Under the pieces are notes generated by a model. That model did no database searches, was not told the origin of the DNA, and saw only the letters and a program-made list of their open reading frames with translations. From Dioscorea cayenensis subsp. rotundata (lineage: Eukaryota > Streptophyta > Magnoliopsida > Dioscoreales > Dioscoreaceae), in NCBI RefSeq assembly GCF_009730915.1, contig NC_052475.1:27713016-27777015 (forward strand): a stretch of 64,000 bases of DNA. Direction: 5' to 3'. The translations under genes were made by a program, and so were the position numbers. Of the stretch, positions 22,977 to 37,100 are shown piece by piece; positions within the stretch are counted from its first letter, which is position 1, and every line of letters starts with the position of its first letter.

Positions 22977-24235
22977 GAATTAACTGAATGTGGGGTAAGA
23001 ACATACATGTGAAAAATACGATAATTTCTTTCGAATCATAAGTTCCAAAGAATGGCTCTTGAGAGAAGATCCCAAAAAAGATGTTGTAGATCTTGAATGA
23101 AGGGATCCAAGAAGCCTAAATATCTGCGATAGACCGGAAATGACAACGAAGAACGAAAATTTATTTGAAGAAATGTCAAATGCGATTTGAAAAGTCACAC
23201 CCAAACAAGAAATGATCCACTGACTCTGGAGGTCAGTGACACAAAATACAAGTGCCCATTGCACAATGAATATTATAAGTGTTTGTTGCGCAATGGATAT
23301 TACAGCCTTTTTTAATTAGCGGTTTTGTAATTAACCTGGTAAATGGGAATATTGTTTTATATTAATTGAATGGGTTATTAACGGGATGGGTTGTCTCAAA
23401 AGCACAAAATAACTTTAATACCATAAATGAATTTATTTTAAAAGCAATAGATCAAAGGTTATAAATATCGTTTTAACGAAAATTAATTCATCTTGAAATT
23501 TCAAATATTTACTAATTATTCCATATTCCTACAGATAGATAATTTGAATAATTAAATACCTAAGTTAGACTCTATGTATTTTTATTTATAGTTTATATTT
23601 TATTTATTGTATGAATTTTTAATTATAATTACATTACTTGTTAATAAAATTTTTCAATTTATTATATTAAAAATATTTAAAATATTTAAATTGATCGAAC
23701 ATTGACCCCCAATTAAACTGGTAGTTGAATTAATAATTCAATGACCCAAAGACTGGACACTTTAAACGGTTCATTATCTATTCTAGTTCTAATAATACTG
23801 ATTTACCATACTTCTATAAACAAAACAATTAATGAACCTTTATATATGTAATTAAGTTGAACTAATGGTTATATAATGCATGTTCCAGGAGTTATACAAA
23901 TATATTTCATAAACTGAAATTAAACTGGGCTTTTTATAATGGACTCAGGTCATTACACCCCTAAACACCCAACCCAACCCAACCCAAATCAAGCCAGCCA
24001 TGTTGTGGCTCAAGTGCCGAACTCTGACTCCCATCTGGATTTGGGCCCCATAATCCACCACCATCCAAAAGTAAGACGTGCGATATCCACTGACATACTA
24101 CCTGCCAGCAATATTCAACGCCTCCCTTTGCTATTTACCGCCATACAGCATGAAGCCCGCTCAGCCAATCCCCACCGTTAATCATCATCTTTAGGCAAAA
24201 CCAAAGGCTCTGATGATTTTTATTCGATATCTAGT
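22977..24235. other. Intergenic DNA upstream of the OTU gene
   Basis: No convincing gene. The stretch is AT-rich to about 23,900. The final ~250 bp is GC-richer, with CCCAACCCAACCC near 23,970, and probably forms the distal promoter of the OTU gene. Confidence 0.35.
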
Positions 24236-24239
24236 TGAT

Positions 24240-24252
24240 GCTGTATAAATAT
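24240..24252 (+). promoter_or_regulatory. Putative TATA box of the OTU gene
   Basis: TGTATAAATATTG lies about 30 bp upstream of a purine-rich stretch that would be the start of a leader exon. A leader intron then probably runs from a GTAAAACTTTC donor near 24,427 to the AG at 24,731, just before the start codon at 24,739. Confidence 0.5.
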
Positions 24253-24738
24253 TGGGGGGGTCCCTGGCAGCGAAAGGAAGCGCGAAATCCTCGTGACAGC
24301 GCTCAATGATAAGCACATTGAGAGAGATATTTCTCTCGAATCAAAGCCCCCTCTCTCGCTTCGGGGTTTTAGATCCATCTCTCTGTAGATCGACCGATTC
24401 CTTCCCCCGTTGATGCTTTTCTAATCGGTAAAACTTTCTTTTGCTAATCTTTTTTGGTCCTTTTTCATTCGTTTTTGTGATTTGATTTGGGTGTTGATTT
24501 GTTCCTGAAAATGCTGTTAATTTTGAAATGGAATATCGTTTTACATTTGATTTGGTGTTGACGAAATATTTATTATGAAAATCAGGATGTTGTTGGATGG
24601 AGATTGTTGCTATAAAGCTGTTTTTAATTGGTTTATGAACTTGTTGTATATGAATCAAAGTTTGAATTTTGTTGATATTGAGCTGTTCTTGTTGGGAATC
24701 TGAAGATTTTTTTTTCCTCTTGTAAATTAGGCTGCATT

Positions 24739-27700
24739 ATGACAAATAGAATTCAGAATGATGGTGACTCTAGTAGTTCTAGCTCTAGTTCCACATGTTG
24801 GCAGAAGAATGAAACGGATGATGACAGGATGATTGCTGTTGTTCTCTCAGAAGAGTATCAGAAGTTGGATGGTGCTGCTCCTAGTAACCTGTCCAACCTA
24901 GCTCCCATTCCTGTAAGAAGTTTGCTTATTCTTGTTCATTAGTTTCTCTTCTTTTGCTTCATTTGGATTGTGGCCAATACTCTTTTCGAGAGCTCCAATT
25001 ACTTTACATCCAGGATGTTTCAAATTTGCTTTCATTTTTACTCCAAGGAGATAGGCAATTTTGTAGGCTTTTAAAATTTTTAAGTTCGTGACTAAGGTAC
25101 ATTATTATATTGTGCACAAAACCATCACTCAAGCTTTAGCATGTAATGTAATATATTGACAGATATTTTACTATATGCAGCATGTTCCTAGGACAAATAT
25201 GTTCATCCCTACACTTAGCGATGCCAGTTTAGATCATCAGCGCCTTCTTCAGAGGTACACTTTTTTGCACAATTTTTTTTTTCCATTTATTAGTCACAGG
25301 AAGTTGGATGTTCTAATCTCCTTTTCTCTTGGTGTTTATTCTATAATTTTTACCCAACTTACCAGTCAAAGGGCTTGATTATTCTATTGTTTATGATGCT
25401 CTGTTTTAACGAATCATATTATTTTTCTTAACATAGAAAGAATGATGCCAATTCATACACGATTGATGCTTGCTTGAGAGTTATAGAAGTCTCTAGCAGT
25501 TAATCAGTGGTTATATACTGCTAGCACTAGGTTTTGGCTATCAAATGTTCTAAATAGATGTCTGTACATTGATGTCCTTTTTCCTCTGTAGTCAAATTTG
25601 ACTAACTGTATGGCAATCTATGCTAGGTTGAACGCTTATGGCTTAGTTGAAGTTAAAGTCACTGGTGATGGCAACTGTCAGGTGTGTGCTTGACTTTGAT
25701 AACAAAATATTGCAGCAGTTGTTTTTAATACCACATAACTGAAGTATCTAGGTGTAACAGTTTGGATAATGTATTTCCTCATCTTGCAGTTCCGTGCACT
25801 TTCAGACCAATTGTACAAATCACCAGAGCATCACAAACATGTGAGAAAAGAGATTGTGAAGCAGGTGCATCATTTTGTTTTCATGTTCCCTCCCCCATTT
25901 ATTTGTACTGTAGCAAGGATTCTGCAGTGGTATGAAGTTCTAAATTAACTCCCTTTCTCTTCTCTTACAAAATGGCCTAGTGTTTATCCCTTTCTATGCA
26001 AACATGTTGATTGAGGCTGGTAGTGTTGGATTAAACGTTGTTGTTACAAAATTAAAAGGTAAACAAACATTGATGAATCGTCATAATTCTGCAATTTTCT
26101 TTCCTTCAACTCATTGCCATCTTTGCGCATCTTGCCCATATATTTACCTTCTGTAGTCAGTTAGGGAAAAACTGCTGCTGACTTTTTAAGGTGTGAAGAT
26201 GGACAGTTGTAGATATGCTTGCTATAACAAGGAAAGTTAATTTTAGATTTTTTATTTACTGTGTATATCTTTTTCCAGCTCAAGGATAGCCCTTCACAGT
26301 ATGAGGGTTATGTGCCCATGAAGTACAAGCACTATTACAAGAAAATGGCCAAGTAGGATATCTCTAAAGCCCTATGGCTGATGTCATTTTAGATTGTGTC
26401 CTATGTGACTACTGCATTCTTTGCACATATATCCTATTAATGCATTGGAGCATCATACAGGTCTGGTGAATGGGGTGATCATGTTACATTGCAGGCAGCT
26501 GCTGACAAGGTGTGAAAATTTTCTGCTATCTGACTCTGTTTAAAGCATTTATCACTCCAAAGAACCCTTTTTCCTGCAACAAAGCATCATGCTTCATTTG
26601 ATATTTGTCTAATAGATGATGCCTTTGTTCATTTTACTTTTTGTCGAATTATAAATGGAAATGGCACTTCTTGCATCAGAATTACAGCCAATTTGGAAAA
26701 TTTCACTATTGTTCTGCAAGGCAATTTTGTCATTGCGGTTAAGATTTAATATAAGAGACAAATTGATCACAGCGTGACACTTTTCTGGTATTCACCATGG
26801 AAACTTTCACCTTTATGCTGATGATCTTGTCAAATATGTACAGTTTCTTTGTGAGTGTTGAATCAAAAACAATAAATTTTACCTTTGATGTTGTATTATG
26901 AGTTCTTATGAAAATTTATTACAGTTTATCATCAATGTTCAGAGTTATTTGAAAGTTTTCTTAGATTCATATTTATAAATGAAGGTTGCTTTTGAGCAGG
27001 TAAGAAATATATGAAAAATGAAGGCTTAATGTGTTTGTTTGGGCATTTGCATATAGAAGATTATTTATGAATTGATTTTGTGGCATCTTCTTTGTTTATG
27101 CTAATACTTTCTATAAATTATACTCTTCCATTGAGCCCCACTAATGCTAGATTTTTTTTTCCATGAAGAGAACTATGGTCTCTCTAATTTTGCTTTGTTT
27201 TATTTTGCAGTTTGGAGCAAAGATATGCCTTCTAACCTCATTTAGGGACACGTGTTTTATTGAAATTGTTCCTCAACTTCAGGCTCCTCAAAGAGGTATG
27301 ATCACTTATGGGTTATATGTGTTGGTACATAAATTGTCATCTATTATAAGTATGCACACAATTTCATGGAATAAGCAATGTGTCTTTAATTCTATATTAT
27401 CGTGTACTGGTGTTTGGTTAAATTTAGAGAGAAAGAAAAGAGTAGGAAATCCAATCATACAGTCTGGCATTCACCTTTCCTGATATCCTTATTTTCAGAA
27501 TTCCTAATACAGTCTTCCAAGAACCACTTTTACTTAGAAGACAGAATTGCCTCTGATTTGTGTTATGAAGTTAATCTTCATCGAGCAGACTGGAGTGAGA
27601 GGAAAGATATAGGTGATGTCCCTTTCAGGTCCTTGTTTCTCTAGCCAACACTGAAGACAGAAGACATCTGTAGCATTGAATGAGTAGAGGATGGAGTAAA

Positions 27701-28136
27701 TACTAAATGGCCAAAATATGATGAGATTTCTGTTCCTCGTTTGTCTCTTAGTTTGGAATCTTTTGGAATTTCCCTTCACATTCATCACATTTGTGAAGTA
27801 AGGACTTGCATTAATGTGCCATGAAGATAATAATGTTTTATTTATATGTTAAATTTGATGGTAAAACTCAGATGGCCATTCTTACTTCATCAGTAGCTTA
27901 CAAGTGGTTTTTTTCTCACAGAACTATGGCTGAGTTTCTGGTCAGAGGTACACTATAATTCAGTCTATGTATATCGAGGTCAGTTTTAATAATTGATGAA
28001 ATTCTCAGTTTTTGCTATCAGTACTTCTTACTCCATTTCTCAAATTTTCTTGTCTGGTGAATAAGACCCGCCTTTGTTATTTCCTGCAGATCTTCCAAAT
28101 CGATACAAACCAAGAAAGAAGCACTGGTTATTTTAG
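24739..28136 (+). CDS. OTU-domain deubiquitinating cysteine protease
   Basis: Nine coding exons: 24739-24912, 25181-25254, 25627-25681, 25790-25864, 26279-26352, 26461-26509, 27211-27295, 27922-27978, 28090-28136, all GT-AG and in phase, giving 229 residues. OTU enzymes cleave ubiquitin chains with a Cys-His-Asp/Asn triad. The catalytic block is T-G-D-G-N-C-Q-F-R-A-L (Cys ~100), split by an intron between Gln and Phe; the catalytic His lies in F-W-S-E-V-H-Y-N-S (~206). The N-terminus (1-58) is Ser-rich and acidic. The C-terminus R-Y-K-P-R-K-K-H-W-L-F is basic. Length and layout match the small plant OTU proteins of the Arabidopsis OTU9-OTU12 group; I cannot say which one. It is convergent with the RING gene downstream. 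Open frames inside its introns are not genes. Confidence 0.92.
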
Positions 28137-30586
28137 AAGCTCATCAGAATTCAGTCTATACTTCACAGTGATTGCAGCCCTCATTGTATGCTTGCATGTT
28201 TTGTTTCTTTGTATGTAGAAACTTTCTTCTTGTGATAGCAATTGATAGTGAGACTATTCAATTTTTAATTCTTTATATTAATTTGACTCTCCAGTGCTCA
28301 CATGTGTTGAGCTCTTGTGTTGAATTGTTTATGGAAATGGATCAAATCCAACAAACAATTTTTGCATTATTCTTTGTGTGCAATAGGATAGAGCTTTGGT
28401 GATTCACTGGCCGGCGCTGCTGACAGAGAAATGCACCAAACTCTCAAGTTTATGGGCAATGGCTTCATTCCACAGGGACACCACACCACATTGACTGTAA
28501 GTGAAGCTCTCCCATAATCAAGGAACCGTAGTTAGTGGCCTGGCCACCTCAAGTAGTGGGGTGTGTCAGTGCTTTTTTATTCTGGTGCTTCCGTTACACA
28601 TGATACAGACTGCGTCACTGTTCATTGACATAGAATATAATAATGAATGGTTAGATCATCATACTGTGTTACTAATTGTCCAGTTCATTCATGTGTTTCT
28701 CTAATTAGGAGTGACCCACATAACTTGCTAGCATTTTTGTCCAATGAATGATTATCAACATGGGGATTAAATATGTAGGACCTGATTGGTTTGTGCAATG
28801 ATCTAGCAAGAGGGGAAGTTCTCATTTTTCTCTCTTTTTCTATGTTTATTATTTTTTTACGAGAGTGGTTTACAAGCACATGGAAACCGTGCAAAAGAAG
28901 AAGAAAATGTTACTGTGTTGGAAGACGACATAAAAGTTAGGAATAAAACCATGCTCATATGGGAGAGAGTAGAAACAAACAAACAAATTACTTTTACTCT
29001 GTGCACTGTAGTCCATGCATCTGGCAAAAGTTAGGATTGTTTGTCCTCTCTAATAAATGGAAAGGGGCTGGGCAGTTGAATAAATGTGCCCAGTTTGCTT
29101 GAGATGAAGACAAGGCACTTAGGCACAGACCAAAACATATCAATTGCTTTCCATTGCTTTTATGATATAGTTGGAGGGGGGAAAAAAAGGTGAGATTCAT
29201 TATTCCAACTCCAACATCCATTTAGTTGGCCTATCTATCTTGTTTTATCTACTGTAGTTTTTCCTTTTCCTGTTGTTGGTCCTCTAGTTCAGCAAGGAAC
29301 TCAGGTTACTTTATTTGATGGTCTTTGTTTACTGTATGGTGCCTTGCATTGAGTCCCATTAAGATATGGCCTATAGCTGTCCAGAAGAAGGCTCCAAAGA
29401 TGGACACAATAGAGTCCCCAGAATCCCACACACTTGTCCATAAAAGAATCTATTAACAGTGCATGTGATGTTTGCTTGCACTTGAATGTGGGGGGTGCCC
29501 CCCATCTTAAACTTGCTTGATTTTCAGGGAATGCATACACTTGTATCAGTTTTGTTGGTGGCCCTGCCTCCCACCATATATTCTATGTAAAATTAGATTG
29601 AACCTCTTCTCCTTTTCTTGGACTGCCCCCCTCCATGAAAGTGATTGCCATAAACTAGATATACCTCTTTTTCAACATGATAACATTGAAGTCATGAGCA
29701 ATTAGTAAAAGTATCTAAACTGATCAATAAATCATGATTTCCTTGCTTGTTTCTTTTTCACAGATGATGTGGGACTGGGAGTTGTTTAAAGATTGAAACT
29801 CTCATTTGAATATTGAATGATCATTAATTAACCAAAAAAACAAAGAAAAGAAAAGTTTTGAATGGTCATTGTTCTTACTTTTTTATTTTTTCTGTGAGGC
29901 AATGAGTTGCCTTTATAGATGGTGCTTCTATCCAAATGGATTTTAAGTAGCAGCAACAGCAGCAGCTTTTATTTGTAATGGCTTAGCATCATAGTTGAGA
30001 TGCCACCACCCTTCCCCCTTTGCTTGCTTTAATGACTCCACTCCACATCACAAACACCTGGGCCCTGTGCCTCTGTAAAAAGTGAGCCAATTAAAGATCT
30101 AGCCTGCATTATAGTTTTCAACTTTTTTTTTTTTCTTTTTCTTTTTTGAAATCAATGAGATTCTGAAATTCGGTTGTCAATGAACATCAAGATTATTGGT
30201 GATAGAATATATGGTTTTAAAACTCTTGCACAACAATGTTGGAATTGATTGATTGAATGATCACGCTGAGGACCATCAATGAGAAACAAAAAAAAGGTGC
30301 CAAGTCTGTGACCATTTGGGTAAATACGGCTCCATGTTAACTGGCACAATTCAAGGACACATGCAGGCCATGCCATTATGTGGCCTGAACGTGCGCCGAG
30401 AGATTAATGACATGGCCCCATAAAAACAGTGATACCCTCGTAACCATTTTACTGGTCATTATCTAATTTTTCTCATGGAATATGGAGCAACAAAAAAAAA
30501 AAAACAAATAAACAAATATTTAACATTAAAAAAAAAGTCCTGATGACACAATGATGATGAAGATCATGATGATGCTACTGTTACTG
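28137..30586. other. Intergenic DNA between convergent OTU and RING genes
   Basis: Contains the 3' flanks of both genes and otherwise unique-looking, moderately AT-rich DNA. All ORFs are short and lack recognisable motifs. No repeats with clear ends were seen. Confidence 0.35.
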
Positions 30587-31713
30587 TTACTGCATTGGGA
30601 TAATGACATGGAGACTAGCATTCTTGGGAGAGCTGCAAACAGGGCATGCATCAACAATGGCAGCACAGTGCTTGCAGAGGCAGAGGTGCTTGCAAGGCAG
30701 CAACAGAACACAAACATCATCATCCTTGCAAACTGTGCATGCCTTATAGCACCATCTTTGGACCTCTTGGCTTTCACCAACTTCCTCTGCACCATCTCCA
30801 ACTGCAGTCCTTCTATCCCTCTCCTCCCCTTGAAAACAACATGACTCTTCATCTTCAGCAGGGTATGTGCTTTCACACTCTCTGCATTCTTGATTCATTT
30901 GAGGGACTTTTCCCAGCAAAGCATGCTCAAGGCTTGCCTTGAGCCCTGAGACCAGAAACTCACTGTTTTTAGCAGCAGCTTGCCACATCTCTTTCTCTAC
31001 TGATAACTGTCTCACATTCTCTTCAAGCTCTGCGTTCCTCTGTATCACCTTCTCAAGCTCTGCTTCCTTTTCCTGCAACCTCACCTCAAACTGCTTCTCC
31101 AGAACTGATAGCAGTGCTCTGCACTGCCTCTTGTGTGATTGTTCAATAGCCAAAAACAACCTCTCACTCTGTTTTTCCAGAAAACAGGAATTAGATATCA
31201 TGTTATATAAAGATGAAATATAACAACAAAACCTCATTACAAACACTAGTTGTTGTTGCTTACGTGCTGGCGGAGAAGAGCATCAACATCCAAGCTTTGA
31301 TTGTAAAGATGGGCAGCAAGGAGGCTTTGTGCAGGCCTCCCACTGGTGGATGCTCCTGAGGATTCAATCAGCCGGTTTTGAACGTGAGTATTTGAGACCA
31401 TGCCATTGTTTGGGAGATCATTAAACTGATGAAAAGGAACAGCCATGAGATCATCCCTGTTCCTCTTCCTTGATCCATAGTTATAACCATTGAATGCTAA
31501 CTGACTTTGTGGATCACCAAAAACCAGACAAGGACCAGCACCACCACCATCACCATTGTTCTCAGCCCTGCCATTCAAAGAAGAACATGAGAAACAGAGA
31601 ATGGAAAACTGAAGAAGAAGAAAAAATAAAAAGGAAAGCTTCGATGATTCACACCTGGAGATGATCAAATCTGGAGAAATGAGGTTTAATGGATACTGAG
31701 CTTGCACAGCCAT
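30587..31713 (-). CDS. BOI-type RING E3 ubiquitin ligase
   Basis: Three exons on the minus strand, 31655-31713, 31264-31567 and 30587-31168, GT-AG and in phase, giving 314 residues. Order: N-terminus M-A-V-Q-A-Q-Y-P; a segment with S-R-K-R-N-R-D-D; L-Y-N-Q-S-L-D-V-D-A-L-L-R-Q-H and S-E-R-L (~110-124); a coiled coil rich in Glu/Lys/Leu (~130-190); a variable acidic stretch; and a C-terminal C3HC4 RING (~265-299) with C-T-V-C, L-L-P-C-K-H-L-C-L-C-K-H-C and C-P-V-C, ending K-N-A-S-L-H-V. This is the arrangement of the BOTRYTIS-SUSCEPTIBLE1-interactor family, E3 ligases that restrain cell death and gibberellin responses. An intron falls exactly at the start of the coiled coil. TA-rich DNA at 31,783-31,802 may act as its TATA region. 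Confidence 0.9.
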
Positions 31714-31929
31714 TCTTGCAAGAGAGAAGAAGAAGAAGAAGTAGAAGAACTAGAGAATGAACGGAGAGAAAGCAGAGCTCTTTACATATATATATATATA
31801 TAGAAAGATTGGAGACAGGGATGCTTTCCAAGCAAACAATGTAAATGGATTTATTAATAGAATGGTGGGGACACCAGCACAAGAGTAGACCCAACCCAAC
31901 GAACAAAAATGGATATATAAAGTAAGCAA

Positions 31930-31945
31930 ACATTTATTTATTAAT

Positions 31946-31984
<39 letters not shown>

Positions 31985-31986
31985 TT
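31930..31986. repeat. (TTTA)n microsatellite
   Basis: About 14 uninterrupted to near-perfect TTTA/TTAT units. Confidence 0.9.
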
Positions 31987-32489
31987 ACTGACAAATGACA
32001 ATGAATAGGAGGATGATGGTATGCAACGGACGGTCAAACAAGGGATCAAGAAACAGCGGAAGAGCAGGTCTTTCTCCACAAAACCAAAACCTCCGGAAAA
32101 AAATAATAAATACATATCCTTTTTTTACTATTTACCACCATAAACTCATGACATTAAAAAAGCTGACAGACAGCGTCTTGGGAATCAAAAGAAAGTGGTT
32201 AATTAAATGAGTTACGTTACGTGTCAGGACCACTTCAGAGAGAAAAATAAGGGCACAACTCCCCATGACGTGGTGGGGTAAATCATAAATAGGAAATGGT
32301 TTCCTTTATCACGTTCACGTACTCCTGGTCCGGTTGTTCCTTGTCATTCATTTATTCATTCATTCAAAAGGACTCTTTTTTTATTTTTCTTTCTTTCTTT
32401 TTTTTTCTTTTTTTTTTCTTTCAAAGAAAAAATTAAAATGGGTAATGAATGAGAGCAATGGAAAGGTCCAAGACGCATGCAATTGCATG

Positions 32490-32585
32490 CAGATCATGCA
32501 CTTCCATAAACGTATACATCAAGCTCTGGTTGGGTGTCAGATCATGCACTTCCATAAACTTATACATCAAGCTCTGGTTGGCTGT
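32490..32585. repeat. 48-bp tandem duplication
   Basis: Two adjacent 48-bp units (32490-32537 and 32538-32585) beginning CAGATCATGCACTTCC differ at two positions only. No gene is associated. Confidence 0.92.
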
Positions 32586-33095
32586 CATATATTTATGTCC
32601 ATCTAAATAAAAACCCTGTACGTTTCTCATGTCGTTTCAGTATCTCTTTCTGATTTCCATGTTCAACTTTCACCTAATTAGTTCTTACAAAACTTCACCC
32701 AACTTCAAATTTTAAAAAAAAAAGTATTTTATTAATATTAAATTATATTTTTAATTAATCAGAATCTAAAGTCTCCATTTATCACTCATCAACCATTATC
32801 TATTAAGTTGTCTTTATCATTCATCAATTTGATAAGAGTGAAATCATTATAAAAAAACAATCTCTCTTGGCTACCTTGTCCTTCTTTTCACAAATATATA
32901 CAAATAATGAAAAGGATGACAACTCAATTGGACATTTAAAAAAACTCCATAGATGACATTTGGACATTTAAACATAAAAGTCTTATTTTCTTGAAAAAAT
33001 AACATATATTTTTTTTTAAAAAAAAAACTATACATAGAAAATTGTTTTCCAAAACTTTAGGGGAAAAAATTACAAAAAATAATTGATATGAACTA

Positions 33096-33400
33096 CTCCC
33101 TGCGTTTCTTTTTAGTTGTCACATTTAACTAATTTATACCGATTAAAAAAAATAGTTAAAATTAGTTGATTGATTACCTATATATTATAAAATAATCCAT
33201 TACTTTTCAAAACTACCCCTATTTAAAACCCCACTAATAAAAAATGTAATTTAATGCTTAGTTGATTTTAATTTATTGAAAATCATAAAGTACATTAAAT
33301 GAAAGGATAAATTTTAAAAAATTATTTAATATTGCATAAAATTTTTAATGTAATAAATAAAAAGAAACAGTTCATGAGAACTAAAAAGAAACGAAGGGAG
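33096..33400. mobile_element. Stowaway MITE
   Basis: 305 bp flanked by TA (33094-33095 and 33401-33402). Ends: CTCCCTGCGTTTCTTTTTAG on the left, and the reverse complement of CTAAAAAGAAACGAAGGGAG on the right, giving ~20-bp inverted repeats with one mismatch. AT-rich and non-coding, as expected for Tc1/mariner-driven Stowaway elements. Confidence 0.85.
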
Positions 33401-33402
33401 TA

Positions 33403-34125
33403 AAAAATTAATCAACCAAAAAAAATTTATAATAATAAAAAAAAAGAATAAGTGGACCAATATCCGAAAAAAATCAAGCAATAATTCACCCTCAACTAAA
33501 AAGCAAATAAATTTGTTACTTTCTCTTTGCTCCAAAATGAGAGAGATATATATAAAAACAGTAAAGAGGGTGGGGGGAATTGGATTCCATAGCTTGACTT
33601 GGTTGTCCTTTTTCTATTTCCTGTCTCTGCTGTCTCTTTCTTTTCATGAGGCACAAGGTGTTGAACCATTCTTATCTCCTTTTCCTCGCAAGCATGATGC
33701 TTGCACTCACATGAAAGGAACTCAAAACCCCAAACAAAAGTTTATTTATTTTTTTACTATTAAAAAAGAGAAAAGAAAAAACTCTAAGTTGCCTCCAAGC
33801 AATTAATAACTTTAGCCTTTCTTTAATGTCAGGGTCATGCAATGCATTGTTAATCCAATTAAATGAGTCCCTTGCATTGCTTGCAAAGTCATCTAGTCAA
33901 ATGAGGCTGGCTTGATAATTGAATTGATGAGTTGGCCTTCCCGTATGCATTGTAGTTGCACTTGCACAAGATCCAATTTCCCACAAGTTGGTGTACTTCT
34001 TATGAGCCATATGAAATTGTGCCCATATTTCTTAGACTAGACTAGATTGTACTACTAATACTTAACTACAATATTTATGGATTATTGTGGCCTTGTCCCT
34101 AAATGCACCTCATCCTGTTAGGTCT

Positions 34126-34175
<50 letters not shown>

Positions 34176-37100
34176 TTAGTTACTTATTCTTCCTTTGACC
34201 TGTTCTTATTTAAAAACTATTTTATTATGACAATGTTAATATTTGAGTATCCAAATTGATTGATTAGTACATGTAATTTGTAGTAACTAGTTATTTAGAA
34301 AATTTACCTAAATATAGACCTTTTCTTTTGAACATTCTATTCTCTAAAAACACAATACACTGTTAATTTTATATCCTTCCTATCTAATACACGGATGTTG
34401 AGTAACATAAAAAAACTTACTAAAATAATTTAGTGTACTATATTTGAAATACAATTATTCAACGCAATTTAGTGTACTATCTTTTATTGACTTGTATATA
34501 TATGTATAAAATGTTTTTGAATTTTCAATGGAAATATGTCTTTCGGCATGCATTTATGGTTTTTATTTTATTTGTTGAAAAAATAACCAAGATGTGGATC
34601 AAAGATTAGCACTCTCCATATGATACGAATTCTCATTTGGACTTTTTTGATATATTTTGAAAAAATTGATATGTTTGACATGACAATACATCAATCCTCC
34701 ACGTTTCCTTCAAATATCAAATTTCTAATCTTTCTTTGTTAGTCCTAATCTTTTGATAATATCCATCCAAACAAAATATTTAATGTTTAATTGATTGCCG
34801 TCTTAAATTTCTTATCATATCCCTGTTGTGGAATCAGTAAACAACTTAAAAAACCAATTAACTTAATTTAAATTTTATTAATCTATTGCAAATTCAACAA
34901 TTTTTACTGCCATAAAATAATTTATTTTTTTAATTGTTATTCAATAAAATATCAACAAGCACAAACATTAACTAATCTCTTAACCTTTGAAAGCAAAAAG
35001 AATGATATACAACAAAGACACACATAAAAAGCCAACTACATGCAACCAGGTGCACCAAGTCATGGACATGTGTGCTCTTTAATTTAAACACAAAAGCACT
35101 GTTTTGTTCAAAGGATTCCCATATGGCAAGCATGGCCATATCTTGATCTTAATAAAGTTTATATAATTATTAATTATTATTTTTATATGAAGCTCTCGTG
35201 CTGCAAGGAGTCACTAATCTCCGATTACTCCAATAATTGTAATTTTATATTATCATCTCTGATTAAATAAGTGATATTGAAACAAATGCAAGTTAAAGAA
35301 AACAACACAAAACCCAAAGACATTGGATTATTCATTGAATGAGGAGGTTACCTTCTCCGATTGCTTTGTATAAATAATTATTATTAGTGTCTCACTTATA
35401 ATTAAAGTCTAAAAGTTGTTTGTGCATGCATCTAATATAACCAATTCAAATCAAGTTTAGGATTTGCATGAGCTCTTGCATTAGATTGGATCTTGTACAA
35501 ACTTATTTTAATATAAACTTATTTGCACTTCTTGTCATTGTCTACATCACAGTTGATTTTATAGTACCTAATTTTTATATAATTATTCAACAACCTTAAA
35601 CTATACACGTTATACCTTTAACTTTTAAACATCAAAAAGTTGGCTTGACTTATCACAATATTTATTTACTATTATTTGAATAAGTAGCTTTGATTGAAGG
35701 AAACTAAATAGAACTTTAAAAAAAAAAAACAACAACAACAAAGCTAGTTTAAAAATATGTTTATATTTTATATTTCTTTATTAGAAAATAATGCATAATT
35801 TACCCTTCTATAATGATGGATAATTCATTGGTGATAATTATCTTTTAAATGTCATCAATCATTTTATACAGTTTTATATCTCCAACTACAAATCAATCTT
35901 TCTCTATCATTAGCGAATTTGGCTTTTTCTCTTGTACTGTATTTTTTAGTATTGATTTATCTCCTCTATTTTCTCTTCATAACTTTCTTTTTATCATCAC
36001 TTTTATCAATCCCATAATTATTAATTACTAAAATATTTTATTTTTGACAACCATACAAATTTGGATAGGTATCTTGTTGTTTTCACGTTGTTGTCTATTT
36101 TTTTGGCAAAGTTGAAGTTTCACATGTTTTTATTATTTTTGTTTTCCTTACATGTCCAATGTCATCTCTTGTTTTTATTTTTTTCCCATAGTACACAATT
36201 CATTCACTATTCTCTTCTCAATCTCCAACCAACACACATGCCAATTATTCAACTGAGGCAAACCAAGAACACATCCAAAGATCATTCATTAACACACCAT
36301 TCAATTGATTTTTCATAACAACTTAAAATAACATCCTCCAAATGTTCAATTCACAATAATTGTAATTTTTTTTTTAAATGTCAAGTTTGGATCTAGCTTT
36401 TAATGTGTACCATTCTCAGCAAAGAAAAATCAAATTCCATATCTTGGACATATCATCAAAAAAGTCATATCAACTGTGACCACTTCTTTAAATTTTTTTT
36501 TTTAAAAAAAATTTTAATAAAAAAAATAAATAAAAGAAGTGACGTGGGAGAAGGAGAAGACACCACCCACCACCAACCACCCACCCCATTTGAGTCCATG
36601 ACCCATCTATTCTATCATTCTAAACACTCCTCCATATTCTCCAAAATCACAAGAAACACTATCATTATTATTACTGGTTTGTAACTTCAACTAAACTTCA
36701 AGCTACCAATCAAACAAACGGTTGAAGAGATGATCAGATTAGATACATATATGCATGAAAGCCATGAAGGTTAGAAAGAAAGATAGGAGACCTGCAACTA
36801 TGTGGGTCCTACCTTGATAAACACAACAATGAAAGACAAAGTAATGTATGCCTTTATTATCATCAATAAATAAATAAATAAATAATTCATTAATTATTAA
36901 TGATAAAGAGAGAGAGAGAGAAAGAAGGGAGAATCTGGCGATGGGTCCCATGCATGTTGGGAAAGGAGTAGAGAGAGAAGGAGGGAGGGGGGACAAGACA
37001 ATGAACAGAGCCTTTTGTGTACTGGTTTTTAATTACGGACCATGATACGAGAAAGGGCCCCACCGTCGGTGCATGAGTGGCATCCCTTGAGTTGTTGCCC

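Noticed and set aside
27163-27483. Open frames in the OTU introns
   Set aside because: They contain the true exon 27211-27295 plus intron sequence; splice sites and phase support the shorter exon.
36061-36318. 85-aa hydrophobic frame
   Set aside because: Low-complexity Phe/Leu/Ser translation of T-rich DNA, no splice or promoter context.
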